The notes beneath the pieces were generated by a model that did no database searches, was not told where the DNA came from, and was given only the letters and a program-made list of their open reading frames with translations. A stretch of DNA of 8,946 bases from Candidatus Saccharimonadota bacterium (GTDB lineage: Bacteria > Patescibacteriota > Saccharimonadia > Saccharimonadales > Saccharimonadaceae): assembly GCA_905373315.1 (NCBI GenBank), contig CAJPSL010000014.1, positions 1 through 8,946 on the forward strand, written 5' to 3'. A program made the position numbers and the translations under genes. Positions within the stretch are counted from its first letter, which is position 1. Each line of letters begins with the position of its first letter. Shown in pieces: positions 1 through 7,567 of this stretch.

Positions 1-1474
1 CTGGGTCACGCACACGTCCCTTCTCTGCGTTGATATTCATACTAGCTTCCAGCTGCAGATTGGGTCAGAAAAATTCTTCCGTTACGGACTATATGTGACA
101 ATTTATGCCGACAGCCTTGATGAGCTGAACTTTATTCAACACAAAATTGAAACTATCTTTGGTCAGCAGCTTATCTTTAGTAAAGTAGCGTCAAACCAGC
201 AAGAACAGGGACTAAACAGCACCATTCCTCAGTTGATGGATCAATTACAAATCCGCCGCAACATGAACACTGGTGCCATCTCCACTAGCTTCCCATTCAC
301 CTCTGCTGACCTAACTGACGGCAAGGGTGTGTTGTACGGTATCAATATGCACAACAATGGTTTGGTGATTTTCGACCGATTTTCTCTAGAGAATGCCAAC
401 ATGGTAGTGTTTGCAAAGTCTGGTGCTGGTAAGTCATTTACCGTGAAGCTGGAAGCGCTGCGTAGTATGATGACTGGCGCTGATATTGTCATCATCGACC
501 CAGAAAATGAATACCAAAAGCTATGTGATGCCGTTGGCGGTAGTCATATACGCCTGAGTTTGAATAGTGACACGCGCATCAATCCGTTTGATTTGCCACG
601 AGTGATCGACACTGAAGAAGCCGACGACGCATTACGCGCCAACTTGGTTACACTGCACGGTTTACTGCGTCAAATGTTGGGTGGTTCAGTGGCTGGTTCT
701 ATCGGACTAACCGCAGCAGAGGAAGCAGACATCGACCAGGCGTTGATCGACACCTACGCTCGTGTTGGTATCACATCAGATCCATTGACCCACAATTCAA
801 CACCGCCAACCATTCATGATTTGTACGATACATTACTACACATGGGCGGCACCGGTCCGCAACTGGCGCAGCGTCTGCGTAAGTTTACCTCTGGTACTTT
901 TGCTGGTATTTTCAGTCAGCAGAGTAATATCGATATCAATAACGCTATGGTGGTCTTTAACATCCGAGACCTAGAAGACGAACTACGCCCAACGGCTATG
1001 TATATTGTATTAAATCACATCTGGAATATCACTCGAACCGACCAGAAAAAGCGTATGTTGATTGTTGACGAGGCGTGGCAATTGATGAAATATGAAGACT
1101 CAGCTAGCTTCTTGTTTAGTCTAGCGAAACGAGCCCGAAAATATCAACTAGGACTCACTACCATCACTCAGGATGTCGAGGACTTTGTCGGTAGTAAAAT
1201 GGGCCGCGCTATCGTTGCCAACTCATCCATGCAGTTACTCCTCAAACAATCATCCAGCGCCGTTGATGTGCTTTCCAGTGTGTTTAAGCTAACCGAGGAA
1301 GAGCAGAAACGCTTAGCGAATTTCCCAGTTGGACAGGGGCTGTTCTTTGCTGGACAAAACCACGTGCACATCCAGATTCAAGCCAGTGATACCGAGTATG
1401 ATCTAATTAATACTTCACCTGTAAAACAACAGCTTCCGTCTGAAACACCAATTGGTGGATATGGAGCAGTATAA
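1..1474 (+). CDS. virB4: VirB4-family type IV secretion ATPase, 5' end missing
   Basis: This is the cytoplasmic ATPase that powers type IV secretion or conjugation machines. The frame is open to the left edge (codons start at position 2), and the residues before the GTG at 95 read like VirB4 sequence, so the true start lies outside the window; 490 codons plus a TAA stop are visible. The Walker A motif AKSGAGKS is at nt 413-436, followed by the IIDPENEY segment. The Walker B motif LIVDEAW is at about nt 1058-1078, followed by an RARKYQLGL..TQDVEDF segment typical of the family. The C-terminal part (LLLKQSS, then the FPVGQGLFF region) also fits VirB4. The visible part covers most of the RecA-like motor domain. 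It leads the visible operon, and the next gene starts 2 nt after its stop. Family assignment is firm; the transported substrate is unknown. An HerA/TraC-type relative is the only real alternative. Confidence 0.93.
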   Translation, partial: WVTHTSLLCVDIHTSFQLQIGSEKFFRYGLYVTIYADSLDELNFIQHKIETIFGQQLIFSKVASNQQEQGLNSTIPQLMDQLQIRRNMNTGAISTSFPFTSADLTDGKGVLYGINMHNNGLVIFDRFSLENANMVVFAKSGAGKSFTVKLEALRSMMTGADIVIIDPENEYQKLCDAVGGSHIRLSLNSDTRINPFDLPRVIDTEEADDALRANLVTLHGLLRQMLGGSVAGSIGLTAAEEADIDQALIDTYARVGITSDPLTHNSTPPTIHDLYDTLLHMGGTGPQLAQRLRKFTSGTFAGIFSQQSNIDINNAMVVFNIRDLEDELRPTAMYIVLNHIWNITRTDQKKRMLIVDEAWQLMKYEDSASFLFSLAKRARKYQLGLTTITQDVEDFVGSKMGRAIVANSSMQLLLKQSSSAVDVLSSVFKLTEEEQKRLANFPVGQGLFFAGQNHVHIQIQASDTEYDLINTSPVKQQLPSETPIGGYGAV

Positions 1475-1476
1475 TC

Positions 1477-4400
1477 ATGGCGCGGATTGATTATACGACT
1501 GATCCAGATGTTGATGAACGGCTCAATCCGGCCTCTGGACAAACGTCTAAATATCTGAACTCCATGGAGAATAATACCGCCAATGATAATTTTTATGATG
1601 GCGACAAGAAAGACGACGGGCTCAACGCCGCGGACAGTGTTAATAGTCAAGAACAGTTGTATTCTCGATCACCTTTAGATAAGGCCGGCGGTAAAAAGCG
1701 TGGTAACCTCTTGGCAAATATGAGTCGTAGAAAATGGGGCGCTACAGCCAGCATTGGTGGAGGATTATTTGGCTTAATGATGTTATTTTTCACAATTTTG
1801 CCATATAAGCTTGATGCCATGGTCTCTACTATCACCGACCAGCTCAGCTCTGTGCCACAACACGCCATTAACCAACGGCTAGAATATATCACCACACGCT
1901 GGGTCGCCATGAAAATGATGCAAACCGCATATCCTGGCGATGCCAATCTCGTGTTCTGTGCTGGCGGTGGTGTTTTGTGTCACCTGGGAGCTACAAAATA
2001 TAGCACGTGGTTTGAAGAGCAGCTTGATGCTAAATTTGAAAAAGAAGGAAGAAACGTTAAGGCTGTCTTTAATGCAAGTGGTAGAAACACCCTGGGTGGT
2101 AAAGCGACCTCATTTACCATGCATCTTGAGTCAAAAGATATGAACTCTGTCCTGCAAGGGGTAGAAAAGGAGTTATCTCACAAAGACATGCGTCGCCACA
2201 TCAAAAAGATGACACGTAAAGTTCATGGCCGTAATTACTTCATGCGCTATCTATCTAAACGTGTATTGTACCGAAAATACGGTGTGAAAAAGTTTAACAT
2301 CATACCAGAAAAAGCTGGTCAGAAATATGCTGATTTTAAGGCTAAAATTAAACTGAACATGAATACCCGCATCACTGCCAAAATGTCACCTCGCTTTGCA
2401 GCATATTTGGGATGTTTAGATGGTACTGATGCCAAAAAATGCCAGGACACGTTAGATAAATTAAATAACGACCTTGATAGTAAGATTAGCGAAGCAGAAA
2501 AAGAGGCTGAAAAGGCCACTGGCGATAACAAGGCAAAAGCTGATGAAAAAGTGAAGAAAGTTAAAGGTCAAAAAGAAGCCATTAACAATATCGACTCTCT
2601 GTCCAAAGCAGCACCGGACACACCACTAGGTAAAATTATCAGTAAACAATTGTTTAAAAAAATAGCGGCTGCCAATGCCATCATTGGAGCAATTGACCTT
2701 GTTGCAAAAATCGTGGGAGCGGTTGACCAAAAAATTATTGAGATCGTTGGAGCGGACCAGAAGAAGCAATTATACACCGCTTTTACCTATGACGAGGAAG
2801 CTAGCCCAGTCTTGACGCGAGACCAAATTCGTGCCGGAACAATCGACAATATTCAGCACGTTGAATTAGCAACCTCACTGTTTGACGGCGCCGAATCAGC
2901 ACCAATATTCCAAGCGACGTTTGGCGGTAATAGCACCGCAGCCTCACTACTATATCCAACGGCATATGCTGAGGACGGTGGTATTCGCACCAAATGTGAT
3001 GTTGGCGGTGAACAAAAGGTTGTTGCTTTAGATCCTGGTGAACTTGTCTGTCCAGAGAAAAAAATCGTCAAAGACTACACTACCTTCACGAAATATCCTG
3101 TTTGGCAAGTGTTGGCGGGAATTGCCAAAGCTTGGAACAGTACCTTTGGTGCAATCATCGACTTTGTTGGTGACACGGTCGGTAAGGTATTTAGTTGGTT
3201 CTTTAGTTATCTACAGGAACTACCAGGATTGAAGCAGCTGGTTGAACTCTCTGAAGGCCTGATCGAAAAAGCCATGGGTTGGGCAGTAAGTTTGCTGTTC
3301 GGTATACCAGAAGTGGGGGTTGACGCGCCGGGTAACAATAACTTTGAGGCTCTACACGGCGGACTGACAACAACTATGCAGAGTAGTACTGAAGCTGGAC
3401 AAGCTGGCGCCGATTCAGGATCTAAACAGCCAGACGGCATTGGTGGGGCACGCCTCACCAACCAGCAAGTCAGTGTGCTCGCAAAACAGATCGAGCAAGA
3501 GCGTGACGAAGAGTTCCGCGAACAACCACTCATGGCAAAATTATTCGACCCCACACTCAAGCGTTCGGTGGCTGGACAGTTACTAGCCGTTATGCCAACG
3601 TCTGGATTTTCGACCGCGCGACTACTTGCACGGGCACCAATTGCCCTAGCATCTGCCGTCACGCCAACCAACACGCATGCCGCCAAATATGACCAAGCAG
3701 CCGTCATGCGAGCTTTCGGTGTAACTTGGCATGGCTTTAGTGATGAAGCGGTATATAAAGCCGATCCAAGTCAGTACACTGATGCTGTCTGTTCAACCAA
3801 AGCCAAAGAGCGTGAAGCCAGTTATGGTATTCATGAAGGCGACTTAGTCCCAACGTATAGCATGGCTGACCCATGTGCCTTGGAGTTAACCGTAGCTGGC
3901 AACCTGGCCTTGATGGCTGACGACAAGGAAGGTAAATATTATCCAAAGGAAATTGATGACCCATCAGCCAACACCGGAGCACAACAAAATAGCGGACCAG
4001 TCGGCGACGCCATCGGTCCACCAGAACTAGAAGAAGCACAGACTTTTGGTAAGGATCCTGCGTCATGGGGTGGACACAAAAACGGTGAAATTCCACTATC
4101 AGCCATGAGTGAACTAAAAACTGCACCAGGTCACTACATGCATCCAAAAGCCGCCCAAGCTTTTGACGCCCTAAATGAACTTTACGCCAAAGAACACGGT
4201 GGTCAGTATATGACAATTCAAGAGTCATACCGAGATTTAGCAACACAGCAGAGATATGTAGCAAGTGGTCTCACGCTAGCTCCTGCAGGAACCTCGAAAC
4301 ATGGTCATGGACTCGCCCTAGATATTAACGTCGGTGGCACTAGTTTCAATACGCCAACATTCCTATGGCTGAAAGCAAATGCCTCGAAATACGGCTTTGT

Positions 4401-4488
4401 CAACCCACCATGGGCATGGGATCATAGTAACCCTGATTGGTATAGGGATGAGCCGTGGCATTGGGATTATGCAAGGAGAGTACAATGA
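1477..4488 (+). CDS. Membrane-anchored T4SS-associated protein with C-terminal VanY-like M15 peptidase
   Basis: A 1003-residue protein starting 2 nt after virB4, with TGGAG at 1462-1466 about 10 nt before the ATG. Residues 1-90 are polar and end in a basic stretch (KKRG, SRRKWG). A transmembrane segment follows at about 91-109, predicting N-in/C-out topology. A charged, probably coiled-coil stretch lies at about 325-372. Weaker hydrophobic stretches occur at 396-416, 543-565 and 599-612. Residues about 870-1003 form a peptidase M15B/VanY-type domain with motif SKHGHGLALD at 940-949 (zinc ligands H942 and D949) and EPWHWDY at 992-998 (catalytic E992, ligand H995). All key residues are present, so a zinc D,D-carboxypeptidase or endopeptidase acting on peptide stems outside the membrane is likely. 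Its place between virB4 and a lysozyme-type gene matches that of VirB6-like proteins in Gram-positive conjugation operons. It has fewer clear TM segments than VirB6, so that equivalence is only inferred. The middle 700 residues match nothing I recognise. Confidence 0.85.
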   Translation: MARIDYTTDPDVDERLNPASGQTSKYLNSMENNTANDNFYDGDKKDDGLNAADSVNSQEQLYSRSPLDKAGGKKRGNLLANMSRRKWGATASIGGGLFGLMMLFFTILPYKLDAMVSTITDQLSSVPQHAINQRLEYITTRWVAMKMMQTAYPGDANLVFCAGGGVLCHLGATKYSTWFEEQLDAKFEKEGRNVKAVFNASGRNTLGGKATSFTMHLESKDMNSVLQGVEKELSHKDMRRHIKKMTRKVHGRNYFMRYLSKRVLYRKYGVKKFNIIPEKAGQKYADFKAKIKLNMNTRITAKMSPRFAAYLGCLDGTDAKKCQDTLDKLNNDLDSKISEAEKEAEKATGDNKAKADEKVKKVKGQKEAINNIDSLSKAAPDTPLGKIISKQLFKKIAAANAIIGAIDLVAKIVGAVDQKIIEIVGADQKKQLYTAFTYDEEASPVLTRDQIRAGTIDNIQHVELATSLFDGAESAPIFQATFGGNSTAASLLYPTAYAEDGGIRTKCDVGGEQKVVALDPGELVCPEKKIVKDYTTFTKYPVWQVLAGIAKAWNSTFGAIIDFVGDTVGKVFSWFFSYLQELPGLKQLVELSEGLIEKAMGWAVSLLFGIPEVGVDAPGNNNFEALHGGLTTTMQSSTEAGQAGADSGSKQPDGIGGARLTNQQVSVLAKQIEQERDEEFREQPLMAKLFDPTLKRSVAGQLLAVMPTSGFSTARLLARAPIALASAVTPTNTHAAKYDQAAVMRAFGVTWHGFSDEAVYKADPSQYTDAVCSTKAKEREASYGIHEGDLVPTYSMADPCALELTVAGNLALMADDKEGKYYPKEIDDPSANTGAQQNSGPVGDAIGPPELEEAQTFGKDPASWGGHKNGEIPLSAMSELKTAPGHYMHPKAAQAFDALNELYAKEHGGQYMTIQESYRDLATQQRYVASGLTLAPAGTSKHGHGLALDINVGGTSFNTPTFLWLKANASKYGFVNPPWAWDHSNPDWYRDEPWHWDYARRVQ
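4473..4488 (+). promoter_or_regulatory. Shine-Dalgarno and ATGA start/stop overlap
   Basis: AAGGAG at 4473-4478 lies 6 nt before the ATG at 4485. That ATG overlaps the TGA stop (4486-4488) of the preceding gene as ATGA. This fixes the start of the hydrolase gene at 4485 rather than the in-frame ATG at 4455. It also suggests translational coupling between the two wall-hydrolase genes. Confidence 0.8.
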
Positions 4489-5717
4489 AACGAGTAACTA
4501 TCGGCCTACTGTTGGCTTTGGCGGGCTGTATCATATTTTTGACCGCCAACTCCTCAGCAGCACCAGAGAAAGACAAAGAAAAGAAGAAGGATCAACCAGC
4601 CGGTATTCCTTACCAAGACTATATTTTAAATGACATCAATATCAACAATCCAAACGGTCAAATCTGCTCAACCCAAAATACCGCGACTGGTGAACTTTCT
4701 GGTGAAAACGTAGAAAAAGTTCTTAAGTTTTTTACCGGCAAGGGTCTAACGTTAGTACAAGCAGCAGCGGTGGCTGGTAACCTCCAGCAGGAATCTCGCA
4801 TCGATCCGAGCGCCCTCAACAGTATTGGTGCATACGGTATCGCTCAGTGGCTGGGTGGGCGCCGCACGAATCTGGAGAAGAAGCCAAATTATAGCACCAT
4901 CGAAGGGCAGCTAGAATACCTCTGGGAGGAGCTGAATGGGGCAGAAAATGCTGGTCTGAAAGTACTGCTTAAACACACTGACAAATCGGGTAGTGGTGTC
5001 AGCGCTTTGGCGGTTGAGTTTGGTGAAACATTTGAGCGGTACGGTGCAGGCGAAGAAGGTAACCGTGCCCAGTATGCCTCTGAGATTTTCAACAGCTACA
5101 AGGGTAAAATCCAAGACGGCGATCCGTCAAAAATCGCGGCAAGCGCCGGTGGTGATTCGAGCGGTGCACAAATTAGTTCAGCATCAGCAACTGGTTGTAG
5201 TGGTAATGGGTCTAGTGTCGCCGGGCAGAGCATCGTCGATACAGCCAAGCAGTTGGCGTGGAATCCAAATACTGACAAAGGGGCTAATAACCAGACGGCT
5301 AAGGCTGAATATATCGATGCAGTCAAAAAGAATAACCCAAGTGTCGTCGGTAGTTCAGACAGTGACTGCGGTAGATTTGTAGCGACGGTGCTGCGTACTT
5401 CTGGTGCAGATAAAGATTATGAACCGATTGGCACTACAGCACAATATTCTTATGTAAAATCTCATCCAGAAAAATTCAAAATCATCGATCGTCCGTCTGC
5501 TTCAGACTTGCAGCCAGGTGATATCCTCCTCCACCCAAGCCATGGTGGCTACGGACATACTTTGATTTACACTGGTGACGTCGGTGGAGGTTACGTCGCC
5601 GCTAATGCCTCCCTTGGAGATACAGTACCGATATTCATCAAGCAAGGATCTGTTGACTATCAACTCACTCAACCAGGCAATATCTTGGTTCGCGTCATTC
5701 AATCAAACAAAACCTAG
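4485..5717 (+). CDS. Exported bifunctional wall hydrolase: lysozyme-like plus CHAP/NlpC-like domain
   Basis: A 410-residue protein likely to cut peptidoglycan outside the cell for the secretion machine, in the role of VirB1/CwlT. Residues 1-26 form a signal peptide or anchor: MKR, a hydrophobic core at 4-21, and a possible SSAA cleavage site. A charged linker (27-37) follows. Residues about 72-210 resemble the phage tail lysozyme family (Phage_lysozyme2): AGNLQQES with putative catalytic E103, then GAYGIAQW at 115-122. A Ser/Gly/Ala-rich linker runs about 215-250. Residues about 250-408 look like a CHAP or NlpC/P60 cysteine peptidase or amidase: DCGRFV with C295, DLQPGDILL at 341-349, GYGHTLIY with H358, and N374 as possible third residue. 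Both active sites look intact. The domain order is the same as in CwlT of ICEBs1. Muramidase versus lytic transglycosylase, and amidase versus endopeptidase, cannot be told from the sequence. Confidence 0.88.
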   Translation: MKRVTIGLLLALAGCIIFLTANSSAAPEKDKEKKKDQPAGIPYQDYILNDININNPNGQICSTQNTATGELSGENVEKVLKFFTGKGLTLVQAAAVAGNLQQESRIDPSALNSIGAYGIAQWLGGRRTNLEKKPNYSTIEGQLEYLWEELNGAENAGLKVLLKHTDKSGSGVSALAVEFGETFERYGAGEEGNRAQYASEIFNSYKGKIQDGDPSKIAASAGGDSSGAQISSASATGCSGNGSSVAGQSIVDTAKQLAWNPNTDKGANNQTAKAEYIDAVKKNNPSVVGSSDSDCGRFVATVLRTSGADKDYEPIGTTAQYSYVKSHPEKFKIIDRPSASDLQPGDILLHPSHGGYGHTLIYTGDVGGGYVAANASLGDTVPIFIKQGSVDYQLTQPGNILVRVIQSNKT

Positions 5718-5723
5718 AAAGGA
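5718..5723 (+). promoter_or_regulatory. Ribosome binding site of the PEGA-like gene
   Basis: AAAGGA starts directly after the TAG stop of the hydrolase gene (5715-5717), 6 nt before the ATG at 5730. It supports that start and shows that Shine-Dalgarno initiation is used in this operon, in contrast to dnaN. Confidence 0.7.
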
Positions 5724-5729
5724 AATATC

Positions 5730-6458
5730 ATGCAGCCAGTCATCACAAAGCAAAAAATTATTGGCGGTGCAGTGATTGTCGGCGCGCTGATTGTTATGTT
5801 TATCTCATATTATGTATTTCAAACAGTCACGCACGATACTACATTAATGGCGACCTTTGCTCCAGAGACTGTTAAAATGTCGTACGACTCAGTGAAAAAT
5901 CAGGTCATCAAGTCTGACAAGCCCGTAGCGGTTAAAAGCGGTAAACATACTTTTAGTTTTAGCGCTGACGGCTATGACACATATACCGTTGAGCTTGATC
6001 TGGAAAAAGGGAAGGAGCGAAAATTATTATTCGCCCTGACGCCAAAAACCGACAAAGCAAAAAATGAACTGAAACAGAAAAAATACGCCAAGGTTTTTGA
6101 TGGTCTAGGTAGTCAAGAAGTGAATAGGGTTGGTAAAGAGATCGATAAAGCCAACCCGATATTGCAACACTTACCATTTGAGGACAGAGACTATCGAGTA
6201 TTTTCTTGCCAGCCGTATCGCACGGATATCAAGAAATCGCATAAAATTGGCATCTGTATCACTATGGCTGGACGTAATGGCGAAGCTCTCCTGAGTCAGA
6301 TATTAGAAAAACTGGCTAAACTTGGCGCGACGCCAGATAACTACGATATGAAGGTAAATAATTACATCATACCGACCAAGAAAGAAAAAGATAGTCGAGC
6401 CGCTGTACCATGCGGCAATGGACGTCCATCATGGTGCTACAAGTTCCGTGATTATTAA
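5730..6458 (+). CDS. Single-pass membrane protein with PEGA-like domain
   Basis: A 242-residue protein, last visible gene of the secretion operon, 12 nt after the hydrolase gene. A transmembrane segment at about 9-30 follows a short cytoplasmic tail, so the rest should lie outside the membrane. Residues about 40-104 look like a PEGA-type beta-sandwich, with SGKHTFSFSADGY at 70-82 and a following strand-turn-strand to LFALTP. PEGA domains are often found in surface proteins. Residues about 105-142 are charged and helical. Residues about 143-242 form a separate unrecognised alpha/beta-like domain with cysteines at 160, 176, 228 and 236. In Tn916 the matching position is held by a small VirB8-like protein (orf13). 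Size and one-TM topology fit that, but I see no VirB8 signature, so a shared role is only a guess. It ends 1 nt from the dnaN stop. Confidence 0.75.
   Translation: MQPVITKQKIIGGAVIVGALIVMFISYYVFQTVTHDTTLMATFAPETVKMSYDSVKNQVIKSDKPVAVKSGKHTFSFSADGYDTYTVELDLEKGKERKLLFALTPKTDKAKNELKQKKYAKVFDGLGSQEVNRVGKEIDKANPILQHLPFEDRDYRVFSCQPYRTDIKKSHKIGICITMAGRNGEALLSQILEKLAKLGATPDNYDMKVNNYIIPTKKEKDSRAAVPCGNGRPSWCYKFRDY
6405..6437. repeat. Nested inverted repeat in the 3' end of the PEGA-like gene
   Basis: The outer arms ACCATG (6407-6412) and CATGGT (6430-6435) flank a perfect 12-bp palindrome, ATGGACGTCCAT (6418-6429), with a 5-nt asymmetric bulge at 6413-6417. One more G-C pair and a G-T pair extend the outer stem to 6405/6437. 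On the - strand a T-rich stretch (complement of about 6380-6392) follows the hairpin at 12-15 nt. This could slow or end dnaN transcription, but the spacing is not that of a standard intrinsic terminator. Confidence 0.35.
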
Positions 6459-6459
6459 C

Positions 6460-7560
6460 CTAACTTTTTAGTGGCATAATGATGTGGATATAATCACGTT
6501 TTTTCGCCGTAGATTGGATGATACAAGGAGAGAGTTTACCACTGAAGGCAAACGACACTTCGTCTCCATCTGTGACATTTAACGCCTCAGTCAAGTACCG
6601 AGAATTGAGCGTAATCTGACCATCAGCGGAAATCTTAGCGGTAGCTTCTGAAGTATTTTCACCAAGTTCTGAGGCAATGGAGTGGATGGAGATGATGTTA
6701 TTTTCAGCTGAAGCATTGATAGTAACGCCGCCGCCTGAATCTCGAGCGAACAGACTGGCAACTTTGGTGATGCGGCTGAGGTCGGCGCGCGAAACGATGA
6801 TTTCCGTTTGTGACTGCTGAGGAATCAGCTGGCGATAATCTGGAAATTTTCCATCGATCAAGCGGCTGATAATTTCTAGCTCTGGTGTCTGGAAACAAAC
6901 TTGATCATCACCAAACAATATCACGATGGTTTCCGTGGCGTCACTCAAACTACGAATGACTTCCTGTAGAGCAGACGTCGGGATGATGGCTGAAACCTCA
7001 CCATCTGCTTTCATGAGTTTTCGCTCAGCCAACCGGTAGCCGTCAGTCGCTGCCAAATATAACTCGTCTTCAAAGGTATGCCAATACACTCCAGTCAGTA
7101 CTGCTCGGGCCATATCAGAGCTAGCCGCCAAAATAGTTTGCGACACCGCTTTTTTCAGATCATCAGTGGCGATTTCGTAGCGCACTGCTGTATCTTCATT
7201 GATGGTTGGTAACTCTGGAAATTCATCAGCGATGACACCATTGATGACTGACTTAAATTTGCCAGAGGTGATATGCAGGTGATCGTCTTTGGTCTCCAGG
7301 TCGATAGTGCCGCTTGGCAGGGTTGAGATAAATTCTGAGATTAGCCGGGCAGGAATAGTGATTGAACCTGGCGATTGTATTTTAGCACCAATGTACTGAG
7401 TGGAAGCAATCTCCAAATTAGTAGCTGCAATCAACAATCTCCCTCCGTCGGTGCGAAGTAAAATATTGTTCAAAATAGGAAGTTCAACGCGACCAGAAGC
7501 CACCCTTCCAATATTACTGAGTGCTTTTGCGAAATTTTCTTGTGTGACTGAAAGCTTCAT
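6460..7560 (-). CDS. dnaN: DNA polymerase III beta subunit (sliding clamp)
   Basis: A complete 366-residue clamp protein, the same length as E. coli DnaN. It forms the ring that holds the replicative polymerase on DNA and serves as docking site for other replication and repair proteins. Three clamp domains can be placed at about 1-118, 128-246 and 247-366. Family marks include ELPILNNILL at 26-35, AVLTGVYWH at 153-161, ATDGYRLAERK at 171-181, LIDGKFPDYRQLIP at 234-247, and the C-terminal YIHIIMPLKS. The start gives the usual MKLSVTQENF N-terminus. The only purine-rich Shine-Dalgarno candidate (AGAAAGG, complement of 7577-7583) is about 16 nt before the ATG, too far for normal use. dnaN lies downstream of dnaA on the same strand, separated by the putative origin. 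Its TAG stop (6460-6462) is 1 nt from the stop of the convergent PEGA-like gene. Confidence 0.97.
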   Translation of the reverse strand: MKLSVTQENFAKALSNIGRVASGRVELPILNNILLRTDGGRLLIAATNLEIASTQYIGAKIQSPGSITIPARLISEFISTLPSGTIDLETKDDHLHITSGKFKSVINGVIADEFPELPTINEDTAVRYEIATDDLKKAVSQTILAASSDMARAVLTGVYWHTFEDELYLAATDGYRLAERKLMKADGEVSAIIPTSALQEVIRSLSDATETIVILFGDDQVCFQTPELEIISRLIDGKFPDYRQLIPQQSQTEIIVSRADLSRITKVASLFARDSGGGVTINASAENNIISIHSIASELGENTSEATAKISADGQITLNSRYLTEALNVTDGDEVSFAFSGKLSPCIIQSTAKKRDYIHIIMPLKS

Positions 7561-7567
7561 AGTTACT

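Noticed and set aside
95..1474. GTG at 95 as the start of virB4
   Set aside because: The frame stays open to the left edge and the preceding codons (FFRYGLY just before) read as VirB4 sequence, so the gene is cut by the window edge.
3207..3707. 166-codon antisense frame opposite the middle of the 1003-aa gene
   Set aside because: Ser/Pro/Cys-rich composition typical of a shadow frame; the sense strand is a continuous coding gene.
3737..4264. 175-codon antisense frame opposite the M15 gene
   Set aside because: It is antisense to a well-supported coding region, has a low-complexity His/Leu/Arg-rich composition, and shows no ribosome site or known motif.
4455..4484. Upstream in-frame ATG at 4455 for the wall hydrolase
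   Set aside because: It would overlap the M15 domain codons, has no good ribosome site, and puts extra residues before an otherwise proper signal peptide. The ATG at 4485 has AAGGAG 6 nt upstream.
4486..4488. UGA as a sense codon (Gly or Trp), as in some CPR or Mycoplasma codes
   Set aside because: Here UGA ends a complete M15 domain and forms an ATGA overlap with a clear new start; no in-frame UGA lies inside any real gene of the window.
1..6458. Integrated conjugative element with att sites
   Set aside because: No integrase, relaxase, tRNA or flanking direct repeats are visible; only a partial secretion operon is in view.
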